A DNA stretch of 64,000 bases from Pyxicephalus adspersus (GCF_032062135.1 NC_092858.1:128760644-128824643), one strand, 5' to 3'; shown: positions 45,814 through 57,489, counted from the stretch's first letter. The notes: a model not told the origin generated them from the letters alone. Made by a program: numbers and translations.

Positions 45814-47802
45814 TATTGAGAGGCTTTTTCTTTATACAATCATACATTTTGCCCACAAAACCCCCAAGCTTTTCATTTCAATCATATTTGGGGCTGGCAA
45901 AGCATCGAATATACTATGCAGGAAGGATGTCACCTTCTTTTTGTTTTACATGTCACATAAAAACCAAGGATTTTGTTGCTCTCAGTTATTTTTCTCAGTC
46001 ACTGCAGTGTTTCTGGATTGTTTACAGAGCTCAAAAGTGTTATACTATAACATCAATAATACAAAATTTTTTCATGGAGATCTTCTTCTTCTAACAATAA
46101 GGTATACAGAATGTCCCTAAGCCTATGGAAGCATTCTTCCAGGTACTCCCTGCAAAGGGGCAATTATGACTGTGGGATATGAACATTTTTTGACAGGACC
46201 ATTTCATTTTTTACTTATTGGTTGTTTATATCCTTTGGTTTGCATGATTCACTCACATTTTTTTTTAAAATTGTATGAATCATGCAAATTTTGCACGTTG
46301 TTACAGACGTGTAACCTTATGTGCACAATTGTAATGACCTGTTGTATTGAGGTACAGTGGGTTTAGCAAGTTTTAGCAGGCACAGAACCCTCAGACAGGA
46401 CTTCACAATACATTAATCATTCTTCTAAAGTGATAAAAATAATATAAAGGTTAAAGGATTTTATCAATTTTTATTTTGTAATATAAAAATATTTGGGAAA
46501 TCATAGTTAGCCATCCTAGAAAATGGTATTCTTTGCACAGTTTATAGCTTTTGTACCATTCCACTATTAGAGTACATCCAAAATGAAATTTAGGATAATA
46601 AGTTTTAGATGTGACATTTCATACTACTGAATTCTTCATATCTACCTTCCCATTTTAGTCACATGTCAGCAGTGTTATTGTTTTAATTATGGAAGCTGTA
46701 AGCTTATATTGTTTCTCTAGCAAACATTCACTTTGTTATTGCTAATAAAGTCTGCCTTCCCTATTTTTAAATGTGTATTATTCATCAGTACAGTGTATGC
46801 AAAATTACAACATAAACATATAAAAATGCAAAAGTACAGAGATTAGTCTGACATAGTTTATATGACATATTGCAAGGACTTGAAATATTGATGAACTATA
46901 TAGGAAAAACACAAAAGGAAAAACATCAAAAGAAAAATATTTCCTCATGGGATGCTCTTGTGTACCTGGAAATTTATCAGAGGTTTAGGCATGGACCTGA
47001 TATGGCTGCCATGCTCGTGGCATCATGGTAAATACAGCTCCGCCTAAGTGCATATGTTCTGTTAATGTGCACATTTTGGGAAACACATTGTGGAACTGCG
47101 AGCACAAGTCCAGAATACCACCACCCTGTTTTTTCAGGGGGCCATTTTATCTCCTCCCTATACTAAACCTGTGAAAATAAACCTGGCAAAGCAACAGGTT
47201 TTCTTTAACCCACTTCAACCCCCCCCCCCCAACCATATACTTGCTTTGACTTTGCTGCCTTACAATTGTGTTAAGTGCTAATAGCCAAAAGAAGTAACTG
47301 GTACTTCTGGATATAGCTGGGTCAATCTATATTGTCACATGGTAAATAGTTAGCCCTGTGTATACTAGGAATCCTATGATACACCGGTTAACTTTAACAC
47401 ATTATATTCTGATTGCACAGTCTACTTTAGACCATCCAACATATGTAAACAAAGTGTGTGACTCTGTGACCACTAAAAATGTATGCACTGAATATGTAAG
47501 CATGTTACATGCATGGCCATTAGGTTTAGGCAGTACTTTTCTTATCCTTTAGCTAGATGTTCAGCTGCTTCATTATTAGACTTTATGTAATAAAGTACAA
47601 AGCAATATGTTAAGTTTAGTAACTCATATGACAGATAACAACTGCATGAAATTGCTCTAAATAGATGTTATAAACGTGTGTACATCTGTGCTTTTTTTTG
47701 CCCTATCTAGATTTATTGAACACAATCCTGCAAGGCCCTATGGTACAAACAACTTGAACAAAGACTTTGAAGTTGAATTAGCTTATATGCTTAAAGCAGG
47801 TT
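45814..47802. other. No gene seen
   Basis: A run of 12 C lies at 47219-47230. Open frames up to 94 codons (45810-46094) are AT-rich and unlike proteins. Nothing else recognised. Confidence 0.55.
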
Positions 47803-48308
47803 TTAACCTCCCTAGCGGTTCATTTCTTTCCGGTTTTATATGTATAAAAGTGGTACATTGTTTTTCATGAAAATATAGTTTACAGTATATTATAATAGTA
47901 TGAGTATATTAAAGTTTGAAACACAAAATCATGTAAAAATAATAATTTTTTTTTAAATACATATTTTACTTGAAAACAATGTACTGCTTTTACACATATA
48001 AATCCAATGTATTGCATTCAATACAGTTATTTTGTATTGAATGCAATACAAATGGATTTTGAATTTCCCGCCCCGCCCCACCAGCAACATACACATGCAC
48101 CGACTCTTCAGATCCAGAAGCCGGCCGGAGGAAGAGAGAAGACCGACATCGCGGCGATGGACAACGCGGGACGCCGGCGGATCAGGTAAGACTTTATTTA
48201 CTATTACCTCCCATAGGATTACTTACCCCGAGTGTGACTCGGGGTAACTGCTTTTAGCAACTTTTTTCTACCCCGTGTCACACTCAGGGTTACCTCTAGG
48301 GAGGTTAA
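47803..48308 (+). mobile_element. TTAA-bounded (piggyBac-like) MITE, copy C
   Basis: Boundaries are TTAACCTCCCTAGCGGTTC (47803) and ACCTCTAGGGAGGTTAA (to 48308), with clean inverted ends and TTAA on both sides. Internal order matches the family: TGGTACATTGTTTTTCATGA, GCATTCAATACAG, TTGAATTTCCCGCC, CATGCACCGAC, a GC-rich block with GCCGGCCGG, GATCAGGTAAGAC, then the double-arm hairpin. Arm one is ACCCCGAGTGTGACTCGGGG (48225-48244) and arm two CCCCGTGTCACACTCAGGG (48271-48289). Non-coding. Confidence 0.9.
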
Positions 48309-49644
48309 AGCCTAACTGGGACAAGTTTGTTTTCTAACACACTATGTATCATAAAACTTTTGCAACTTTCTGTTTTCGAAAATTCATGACAACTGAGCAG
48401 CACATTGTTATTTATTACAAAAAATAGTACATAACCTTATCCAAACGTGCAGAAAACATAAATTGGCAAGGGTAATTCTGATATAGCACAAATAACTTAC
48501 AAATTTACAGTCATAATACATAGTAACCTTTGTCTGTCAATTCAACTGTGAGCACCTGAACAACATAGTATAAATGTAAATTGTTTTCATGTGTGCCAAA
48601 CAAGCATCTGCCCCAAAAGTCTTTTGTGGTAAGAATTATTAAAAGTATATTAACCACTAGCAGCAGCAACAAAAATTGTTAACTAGCCTCCAAACGCCTA
48701 GTTTCAAACTCAAGGGTAAAATGTTGAGGCCAATGACATTTAGGTGACAGGTGAATCAATTTTTAGCTGAATGCCATTGATTTCTTCAAGATCCCATTTG
48801 CAGATAGCAGTACCCACCCCCTTTAATCCTACCTACAAAATTAAACGTGTGCATTATTTTTCTATTACTATATTATAGGGCTGGGTCTTGAATCTGGTTC
48901 TGCTGACCATAAAAGGACCAATCTGTTAAAGCCAGCACATCAGTGGACAATATGTTGTTTTATTGCATTGATCAGATCTTCTGAGTGTGAATGGCCAAAA
49001 CTATTCCAACTTGTGGAATAACTAAGTCTATGGAACCAGAATTTCATACAAACGCAATGAAACTCATACACCGTACACAATGAAAAAGGAATAAAAATAT
49101 AATTTATTTAACTTGCTGCAGATGATGGGATTTTCTATACTGCAGGCTGTTGAGTGTCAATGAGCTATGTCTTTGGATGGTTGGACTATTTAGAAAGCCC
49201 CAAATCAGTACAATTCTGTTCTTTTAGTGTACTTAAAGCAACACTTATTAACTGTCAGTACACTGCACAAAATTGAGAGAGTCTCCAGAAGCTTATAAAA
49301 GAGTTTTACAAAACAGCAGTTAATTTCATCACTCTGTATTCTGCTAGATAGTTACTCTGTGAATTCTGTGTCTAGTTGCAGTGCATTCTAAGCTGACAAT
49401 CAATACAAATATAAATTGATACAATAAAAATTATTATATATTATAGCAATAAAAATCTCTCTTAAATTTACAAAATTAACTGTTTATTAGAAAACATCTT
49501 ATTTTCTAAAAACATCACAAATTTTGAAGTTAGAGTTGTTATGCTAATAAACTCAAACCAAAAACCTCTTTTCACCATCGCTCAGTCATCTGGGTAGAAC
49601 TATACAAATCTTCCAACCATAATTTAAAATTTAACAGCATATTC
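48309..49644. other. No gene seen
   Basis: AT-rich sequence with no recognised repeat or coding content. Confidence 0.55.
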
Positions 49645-49985
49645 AGCACAGTGGCTCAGTGGTTAGCATTCTGCCTTTTGCTGTGCTGGGTCCCAGGTTT
49701 GACTCTTGGCCAGGACACTATCCGCATGGACTTTGCAGGTTGTCCCCGTGTTTGCTTGGGTTTCCTCTGGGTACTCTGGTTTCCTCCCACATTCCAAAAA
49801 CATGCAGTTAGGTTAATTGCCTTCCCTTCAAAATTGACCTTAGACTAAATTAAAGACATATGAGTATGGTAGAGACATTAGATTCTGAGCCCTTTTGAGG
49901 GACAGATAGTGACATGACTAGCATGTACATTGCTACGTGATATGTTGGTGCTATATAAATACTGTGTAGTAATAATAATAATATT
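49645..49985 (+). repeat. tRNA-derived SINE with L2-like tail
   Basis: The head has an RNA polymerase III A box (TGGCTCAGTGG, 49652-49662) and a decayed B box (GGTTTGACTCT, 49697-49707). The body contains the widely conserved block GTTGTCCCCGTGTTTGC, GGGTTTCCTCTGGGTACTC, GTTTCCTCCCACATTCC and AAAAACATGCAGTTAGGTTA. The 3' part has ACATTAGATTCTGAGCCC, GATATGTTGGTGCTATATAA and ends in an ATA-type microsatellite, as in the L2 tail at 30.2 kb. It is transcribed by pol III when active and moved by a partner LINE; this copy is diverged. A partial copy is at 19680. Confidence 0.9.
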
Positions 49986-51118
49986 CCCCTTTTTTCAATT
50001 TATTTTCCAGTTCTTTATAATTGCAAACATTTGCTTGAACAGAAAACTCAGTTGGCCTTGGTTGGGGTGAAAGGTTGGGGTGAAAATAAATACAGGCATC
50101 ACAAAAATAGCTGTATGTTGTGCTAACAACATTTCAATTAGAAGAGTTTTTACATCAGAGTATTTCCAATATGTAGATATGTCTGCACTTGGTCTTGGCG
50201 GTTTACCTGATAGGAGGCATGTGCATTATAGTGTTTGTAATGTGTTTACAGTGGCAGCAGTATTTTCTCATAAGCTATGCAGTACCAATTGACCAAAACT
50301 TCTTTCCCCAATGCACAATATGGAAGCCACTGCTGTTGCAGGTGAATAGGCACAGAAGTCTTTTAACACCACCAATGCTAAGAATTGTATGTATTTTACC
50401 ACTTTCAAAGCAAGGATCCTTGGACAAGGCAGATCAAAACAACAATATGGGTATCCTTCTCTCAGGGTAAGCATGGACTTTTTAAACGACACAGAATATC
50501 ACCAAATTATCTAATATTACAATTTTTATTTACAAATGTTAAAAACATTTCACAATATTGTCATAAAAATTCATATTATACAATTTCACATATAGAACAT
50601 ATTTATAACATAATAATGATTCTCACAAGCCCTGGGTTATCAAACAACAATGAATTCTTATATCTATTCTGAATATCATACTTAATACTTAACTATTTTG
50701 CTTATCCCAAAGCCTGGTAGGATTTTCAACACGTTTCCTGGTATCAGAAGGCTGCTCTTTCAAGAAGTGTTATGGGAGTATCAGCATTTTGATACTCTTG
50801 CTATGTATACCCAAAACTTTCAATCAATAAAATATGGAACCATCCCTATTTTTTTTCTTTGTTGTACCAATTTTTTGGAGGGGAGCCACTTTCACTTGGG
50901 TATCTTTCTACTAGACTTTTTGGAAAGCAGTGACATATCAGTTTGTGACCTTACTGCTGCCAGAGAAATGTCTCCACCACATGTTACCCTACATGTGCCC
51001 ACTCCAACTGATGTTTTGTTTGTCAGTCCAACATATTAATAAATATGTTCATATGGTATATATTCTGAAAATGTTACATAAAAAATGTCCAGGTTAGGAC
51101 ACAATCTAAAGACACATT
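49986..51118. other. No gene seen
   Basis: AT-rich sequence. The 113-codon frame at 50698-51039 and the opposing frames near 50268-50492 have no recognisable similarity. Confidence 0.5.
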
Positions 51119-51349
51119 GGGCCTGATTTAATAAAGCTCTACAAAGCTGGAGAGGATACACTGTTTTTAAGGGAAAGCTGAATGATCCAGCAAACCTGGA
51201 ATGGATCTGGTCCAGCATTCAAAACATTTGCTATCAAATAGTCAATGATATTGAAGAAATCCATTGCAGGTTAGCTGTTTCATGTATCATACAGCTTCAA
51301 TGATGAAAGTGTATCCTTTGCAGCCTTGGACAGCTTTAATAAATTGGGC
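51119..51349. mobile_element. Palindromic MITE, full copy
   Basis: Starts GGGCCTGATTTAATAAAGCTC-like and ends CAGCTTTAATAAATTGGGC. Inner blocks AGCAAACCTGGAATGGATCT and GTCCAGCATTCAAAACATTT are mirrored by AAATCCATTGCAGGTTAGCT and ATGAAAGTGTATCC. No clean target duplication. Confidence 0.9.
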
Positions 51350-52367
51350 ACAATATAGCTGTAATATTTATATAAATATATAGTTTCTTGTATTACCTAC
51401 CATTGTGAACTGACCTACAATTCTGAACCTGTTAGTAGCTGTAAGCTGTCGGCCATCTTGCTAAAGGATGCTCAGGGTTTTAAAATCTCAGAGTTTTTCA
51501 ATAGCTGACAAAATAAGAATAAGATTTACCACTGTTAACATTTTCTACATTTCTCTTTAGCACTTCAGATTCAAAGTGCTGGTTGAAATTTTAAGACCCA
51601 TTTAACCAAAATTAAAAGGTAAAGTTGTTAAAGCACCAAGTATTTTTTAATATATTGTTTATATAGTTTTCATGTAAAAATTGATATGACAGGGGAACAC
51701 TGTAATTATATTACATTGTAATATTATAGAGGCCAAACATATAATGATACAATACCATGAAGTACAGTAAGTATACATCACATACACTCTATGGGTGTTA
51801 GTTCTTGTAGACATTTTATGAAAAGTTATAGCAAATAAAATAATCCAATAGTGAAATGTTCCTTCAAAACAGTATGAAAAAAGAACTGAACTTTTTAAAA
51901 AGAAGAAAAATAGGAATGTCCGTTGTTTTATCTGCATACTTGTAGTATATTTTCATTCTATAAATGTTTATTTATTTCCCTCCAATATGTCTTTGATTTT
52001 GCCAATTCCCTAGCATTGCTCCCTTGCTCCTTAAATGTCATAGCTAGATGCTTTTCTGGGGGGAATCTACTTTCTTTTCCAATCATCCTTGCCCCTCCTG
52101 ACAACTCCCCACATAAAAGTATATATCTAATTGAAAAATGTTTGTTAAATTGAATGAATTGGCAACAAAAATACTTTAAAGCACCTACAATCTATCCGCA
52201 AGAGCAGAAGCTACTCCTTTTTTCAAAAATAGCAATCAAATAAAACAGAAAATAAATGCAATATTTCTGGAAGATTGAAACCCAAACCCTTTTCTTACTT
52301 TTCTCAAATATATAATATCACAGCATTTATCAAATGCTGTCAGTGTATAGCTGTGAAGATTTTATAG
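51350..52367. other. No gene seen
   Basis: AT-rich sequence; the 92-codon minus-strand frame at 51659 and others are not protein-like. Confidence 0.55.
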
Positions 52368-52821
52368 CAGGGGTCGGCAAACTTTTTGGACTACTAGACC
52401 AAAAGGCAAGAAGAAACTTGGCAACAAGGTTTTTTCCAACTGTGACTGCAAGCGAGCAGCCTCAGTCTTCCGTTCATCCGCGGTGTAGTCTCTGTACGTG
52501 TACTTGGCATCGAAATGCCCCTTGAGATTCGACCGCTTGAAAGGGCTGTTGGTGTTGTTGCACACTTAACACAGGGCTTTGTTGCCGTGTTGGATGAAGA
52601 ATAATTCATCAGTCCATTCGGAGTTCACAAAGTTCGAGGTCAACCTTCCGGAGACTGGTAGCTGTGCGTTGCTTCTGGGCGAACTCGATGATATGAAAAT
52701 TGCGATAACGCGACAATTCAATTAGGCCGTATCCAACAATGAATAACTAGGGAGCTGTTGGGCCGGACTGGAATACTGGCTAGGCAGTATCCGGCCTAAA
52801 GGCCAGAGTTGCCTACCTCTG
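52368..52821 (-). mobile_element. hAT element carrying a BED-finger transposase start
   Basis: The termini CAGGGGTCGGCAAAC and GAGTTGCCTACCTCTG are inverted hAT-type ends. The 8-bp flanks TTTTATAG (52360-52367) and CTCTATAG (52822-52829) agree at 6 of 8. The 454-bp length is far below an autonomous hAT (2.5-4 kb). The minus strand encodes the beginning of a transposase, described separately, so this is a deletion derivative of a hAT transposon of the BED-finger (Charlie/ZBED-like) group. Confidence 0.85.
52395..52640 (-). pseudogene. hAT transposase N-terminal BED zinc-finger remnant
   Basis: On the minus strand one frame reads SEWTDELFFIQHGNKALC, then a TAA stop at 52566-52568, then VCNNTNSPFKRSNLKGHFDA followed by KYTYRDYTADERKTEA. 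The pattern W...F...CxxC...H...Y with the spacing NLKGHFDAKY is that of BED-type fingers at the start of hAT transposases and of domesticated ZBED, FAM200 and GTF2IRD2-like proteins. The finger binds the transposon ends or target DNA. Only about 70 codons remain. The stop falls between the two cysteines, apparently a one-base change of a leucine codon, and the catalytic domain is absent. Confidence 0.8.
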
Positions 52822-52829
52822 CTCTATAG

Positions 52830-53015
52830 GTTACACTGAAAAACTATGAAGATCATGTTGTAGCCATAGATGCGTACCAGCTGGAAAAGATGAAGGAAGC
52901 TTATACATCTGTAGCTGCTAAAGAGGGTGCTATGAGGTTAGGACAGCCAAAGAGGAGGGGGCGGTTGTTCAGTGATACTGGTGCCCTGTCCGCATTCTGG
53001 CACAACTGGGGGTAG
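52830..53015 (+). CDS. Coding-like 61-codon segment, product unknown
   Basis: Directly after the hAT target duplication (CTACCTCTGCTCTATAG, an acceptor-like pyrimidine run and AG) a forward frame stays open for 61 codons: VTLKNYEDHVVAIDAYQLEK, MKEAYTSVAAKEGAM, then a basic GQPKRRGRLFSD stretch, ending before TAG at 53013. Residue use is protein-like and the following 220 bases have few stops in the same frame. I do not recognise the protein. It could be a decayed retrotransposon or processed-gene fragment, an exon, or chance. Confidence 0.25.
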   Translation, partial: VTLKNYEDHVVAIDAYQLEKMKEAYTSVAAKEGAMRLGQPKRRGRLFSDTGALSAFWHNWG

Positions 53016-55557
53016 GCAGGTGCAGTGAGCCAAGCATTAGAAAGGCTGGGAGGAAACACCTCCTGGGAGGTTGAAACAGTAGTATAAGGGTTCCCTCAGA
53101 AGAGACTTCAGAAGGGCAATCCAATGACTACCCTCAACAACTGCACAGAGAATAAGTTGCTGAACCCCATAGCAGACCAGTGCTGGGGAAGCAAGAGGCC
53201 AGAGAGCTTCATAGAGAAAAGGCAACAGAAATAGTGGGAGTAGCGAAAGGCTTCCAAAATTAGACACTCAATGAGGACTACTACAACTACAGGACAATGT
53301 TGTTGTCTAAAATAGAGACAGCACAGAAGTTCTACAACGCATGGGCGGACAATTCTACCACTATTTGCCACTTCAAATGAGCATGGATAAAATTGGGCAA
53401 AATTTTCCATAAGAATGGCACTAGAACCCATCTCACATTAGCAAGGAACTGTCCAACAAGAAAAAGCATCACTTTATCCTTTAGAAAAAGAAAGGATTGG
53501 TCAAATACCTAAAACATTTTCTAACAATTTGGAATTTTTCCATCAGAAAAAAAAGGGTTTCCTGCACAGATGGTAGATTTTCATCACCTGGGATGAATGT
53601 TTATGATTGACTATCTATGATCCATACACCTGTCCCCCAGTGTTGTTCAGCGACCTGACCTGCTACATCACTGAACAATAGATATCTAACACGGGCTGTG
53701 GTTTCCTATAAACATGTCAAATTGATCAAAACTAGGATCAATTTTTCGGCAGAATGTGGATTGAAATTGATTAGGCAAGGAAGTCTTTGTTTCAATTAGT
53801 TAATCTTATATTGAAATTAAAACCAATTTTTGTGTCATATATTGATCATTATTTCAATTTAATATATTAGAGAAATGGAACATAACACCAGTAGTTGTCT
53901 GCAAGAATTAATATAAACCGATCATGATATTGATCGAAATAACATTAAGCGAAAATCACATTGTGAATCCCTAGCATTACTTTAATAAATGTCATACTGT
54001 TTACGTCATGTAGGCTAAGAAGCACATTCTTTCCATTACTTTATCAATCCCTTGCCTGCTTTGGTTGTCACATCTTTTCATGCTAAAGGGATTCATTTTA
54101 TGTTATGTTTTCATATTATCTACTCAAATTTTCTGCTTTATTTAGTAATGTCATCACTTCCCCCCTTAAAAAATTTTTATTCAATAAATCATTAACAGTA
54201 TAACCATAATGCTCACATTTAAAAGACAGCTTTACACTCTATTTGTTGATCTAATAACACAGTGTGAGCAATTTTTAAAGTATGGGATGGTAGACAGATG
54301 CAAGATGTGAATACTCATTCAAACATGTATAACATGCTTATCCAGTGCAGAAGCTAATACACACCCCAGAGCTTTTTTGGCGTTATTTAAAAAAAAAAAA
54401 ACCTGCGTTGTGTGAAATACATTCAAAAAAGGCTAGTTGTCTGGCATTCTTGTAGTTCCTTTACCTTGGAAAGGACCATTACTGAGAGAGTAAATAAACT
54501 AGTATATATGACTTGGGTTTATAATATACAGTCCAGTCCACTGGCACATACTGTCAAGTTTTAACAATTTGTCATGGATCACAAATTGAACATCGCAAGT
54601 AATTAAGGATATATAATTCAAAGTTTATTACGCTATCAAAGTGCCACACATTTGGCTGGCCTAAAAGTATAACAGTGCTTGTTTTGCAAGTGTTCCTGTT
54701 CTGGGAAGACAGTCCTAAAGAATTCTACAAAAGGCTTCTCTACCAGTACGGCCATCACATTAAATATCTACAGGCATGATGTAAACAAATAGAACGGGTT
54801 GTGGGAAAGATTATTAGAAAAGTATACTAAAAGTATATCTAAAGGGAAGTATCTGTATAGTAACTGTATCTAAAGGGAAGGGCTATTTTACCTCAGTTAG
54901 GAGGAGGATGGGATGCACTTATCCTATAAAACAATGTTGTTGCACATTTTACAGGTTATTCCACTTTTTTATTTTATTTTTATTTTCATTTTTTTAAAAA
55001 GCTAATTTAATCCATTGTAATGTCCATTGTATCTCGGTGTAATTTCTTGAACCTAGTGACTTTTTTTTTTGCTCACCAGGGTTACAGATCAATGTCTGTT
55101 TACATCTTCATCAGAATGATTTGATTGAGAGCAATACAATCGCAGGAGCTCTTTTATACACATATGGTAAAAGTTAAACTTAGTACATACAATTTGCACA
55201 ATTAAACATCAGTCCACATTTACATAACTGGAGCCCATAGGTATGTAACCTACAGTTATACAAATAAATCATATCATCATAAAGATATCCTTAGTCCACT
55301 GTTCACCTTACAAAAAAAACTCTGTTACAGACCCCTGGTGTCTCCCACACTGATCTGGTAGCCGGAGACATGGTAATGTTCATTATTCTCTAGCTTTTAT
55401 ATGTCAACGTCCTAAACATTTGCCTTTACCCAACAGAAAATAAATGACCATCTTGAAATCAGATCTGTAGTTTCTGAGGATAAATGCTGCATTGATGATT
55501 GATGCAAATCTGGTCCTACAAAATAAACACAAAACAAATTAAAACAGACCACACAAA
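53016..55557. other. No gene seen
   Basis: 53016-53460 is purine-rich with overlapping minus-strand frames (76 and 107 codons) that show no domains. 53690-53960 has repeated TTGATC/GATCAA and TTGAAATT text suggesting an old inverted-repeat element. The rest is AT-rich with nothing recognised. Confidence 0.5.
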
Positions 55558-55758
55558 GGGCCTGATTTATTAAAGCTCTCTAAAGCTGGAGAAGCAAAAC
55601 TTCCATCAATGAAGCTGGGTGATCCAGCAAACCTTGAAAGGATTTGGTCCAGGATTCAAAACATTGCAAGCAAATAGCAAATGACTTTGAAGAAATCCAT
55701 TACAGGTTAGTTGGATCACCAAGCTTCACTGATTGGAGAGCATTAAAAAATCAGGCCC
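55558..55758. mobile_element. Palindromic MITE, full copy with right-half deletion
   Basis: Starts GGGCCTGATTTATTAAAGCTC-like, the closest to the family consensus, and ends TTAAAAAATCAGGCCC. The right half lacks the AAAGTGTATCCTCTCC block present in other copies, explaining its 201-bp length. Confidence 0.9.
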
Positions 55759-56192
55759 ATAGTGTTCAGGATTACATTCATCATATTAACACCATTGCAC
55801 CCAGGACAAAATCCTCAGATGTGTGCTTGTAAAAAGAAAGAAGGTAAGGATAAAGCTTTTGGAGATACGGAACATCAAGTTAATTTACACTTGTTAACTT
55901 CGGAACTTTTTCATTTTTATTGTCAGTGTACAATATGCAGAGATAGCCACACTGCACTAAAATATTAAAAGCTCTTAGCAGACTGATGTGAAAATATAAT
56001 CCTAGCTATTGATGAAAATACAGCACTTGGGAATTCAGAGTTATTGCCATACAGAACTGTTACTGAGATGAGATCAGAGGTCCGCGCTGCAGACATAAGT
56101 ATTTTGTTTACGTCAATGTTACATTCAAGGTCCTTCATTCTAATTTCTCCTCAAAGTATAAAATTCTGGAGCAGACTAAAAACTAAAAAATT
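55759..56192. other. No gene seen
   Basis: Unclassified sequence; nothing recognised. Confidence 0.5.
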
Positions 56193-56277
56193 CTAACCTC
56201 CTAACGGTCTAATTCAATACAAATTTCCATGCAAAAAGGCGTACAATTTTTTGCATGGAAATGTATAGTAGCATATT

Positions 56278-56333
<56 letters not shown>

Positions 56334-56663
56334 TATTTGTATTGGACGCAATACAGCTATTTTGTATTGAATCCAATACAAAATGATTTGAATTTCCCGC
56401 CGCTAAGTCTCGGCTGCACCGGCGCATGTACCCACGTCACTGGGAAACCCCGTAGATTGAATCTGCAATTCGCGCCCGGAGATCGGAGGAAGCAGACATG
56501 TCCAGGACCTACGGGGACCAGCAGGATGCTAGGGGACAGCGACGGAGCAAGATAAGTAGCTTTTTATCTTGCTTTTAGGTACCCCAAGTCTGACTCGGGA
56601 TTACCGATTTTGCAAGTAAAATCGACCTTGAGTCAGCCTTGGGTTTACGGCTAGGGGGGCTAA
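56193..56663 (+). mobile_element. TTAA-family MITE, copy D, bounded by CTAA
   Basis: The ends read CTAACCTCCTAACGGTC and TACGGCTAGGGGGGCTAA, the same termini as copies A and C but with CTAA in place of TTAA on both sides. Interior blocks TTTCCATGCAAAAAGGCG, TTGTATTGGACGCAATACAG, TTGAATTTCCCGCCG and CCACGTCACTGGGAAACC follow the family order. The hairpin arms are 56584-56611 and 56618-56643 (CCCAAGTCTGACTC against GAGTCAGCCTTGGG). A long TA tract interrupts the left part. Confidence 0.85.
56283..56328. repeat. (TA)23 microsatellite
   Basis: A pure TA run of 46 bases inside TTAA-family copy D, at the site where copies B and E have shorter TATATATA/ATATAT patches. Confidence 0.95.
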
Positions 56664-56860
56664 AGATGCCCATGAACATTAGATGCCAGTCATGCAATCT
56701 GGCTGTTTCAGTTGCAGTATGGTTTGCTGGCTAGGTATAGCAATGGGATAGGTTGGAAAACCTATTTTTTATCCCAAATAAGCCAACAAAGAAGGTGTCC
56801 GAGATTTGATGAGCCACTGTTAGGTATATATGACCACATTTTAAGGCTTGTCACCTAAAC

Positions 56861-57489
56861 CAGTGGTCCCCGAGAAAGTTTTGGGGGTCCGTGGCTCTGG
56901 TCGGTGCACCCCCAAGCAGGGTCAGAAGAAGAACCGCGCTGGGGGGACGCACTGGCCAGAGCCGCGGACCATGTCCTCCGAGCACTTTCCAGGCTCGGGG
57001 AGTTGGGCAGGCTGTGTCCCTGCACACAACCAGCCCACTCTCCCATTGCAGGCTCAGATCTGCAGGGTGGTTATCACTACTGTAGTAATGATCAGTGGTC
57101 ATCCCAAGAAAACTTACAGACTAAATATCAGGTTCCTACATTTCTGCAACATTATATTGTGTGCTGTGTTGTGTTTAAATGAATGAGTTCCCCAGTGAAC
57201 TGACAGGCCAAATTCACTCCAGCAGCGCATTTCCCCAGACCAAGGCACTATACCACACACAGTGATATGGACGAGCCCTTAGTAATTGGGTCAGCTTTTT
57301 TCAACCTTCCTACCCTAGAGGAACGAGTGTTAGTAGGACAAATGCCCCTTACATTTGTGGTCACAATGGTACCATTACAAGCACCTAAAAAATGTTATTG
57401 TCATACCACTGGCCCTTTTCCAAAGCCCGCTGGGGGGTACAATGGTCTGAGCCACTAGTGGGCCGCAGACCCGGGGTTGGGGACACCTA
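56861..57489. mobile_element. hAT-type element, longer form
   Basis: CAGTGGTCCCCGAGAAAGTT is the left terminus. The right terminus is decayed (CGGGGTTGGGGACACCTA where GGGGACCACTG is expected). Near the left end GGTCCGTGGCTCTGGTCGG (56886-) and CTGGCCAGAGCCGCGGACC (to 56970) form a strong stem. AGCCCACTCTCCCATTGCAG and nearby text match the short copy at 13457. Four overlapping frames of 63-112 codons on both strands are GC-rich artefacts with no transposase motif. Confidence 0.75.

Noticed and set aside
49645..49710. Possible tRNA gene
   Set aside because: The A and B boxes belong to a SINE head; no cloverleaf can be drawn and the conserved SINE body follows.
53690..53960. Possible inverted-repeat element with TTGATC/GATCAA text
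   Set aside because: No defined ends or target duplication could be found; similarity between halves is too loose.
56229..56427. Repetitive YIYI peptide frames
   Set aside because: They are translations of the TA microsatellite.
56848..57186. Four overlapping frames of 63-112 codons on both strands
   Set aside because: Low stop density comes from the GC-rich hAT element; simultaneous open frames on both strands argue against coding.
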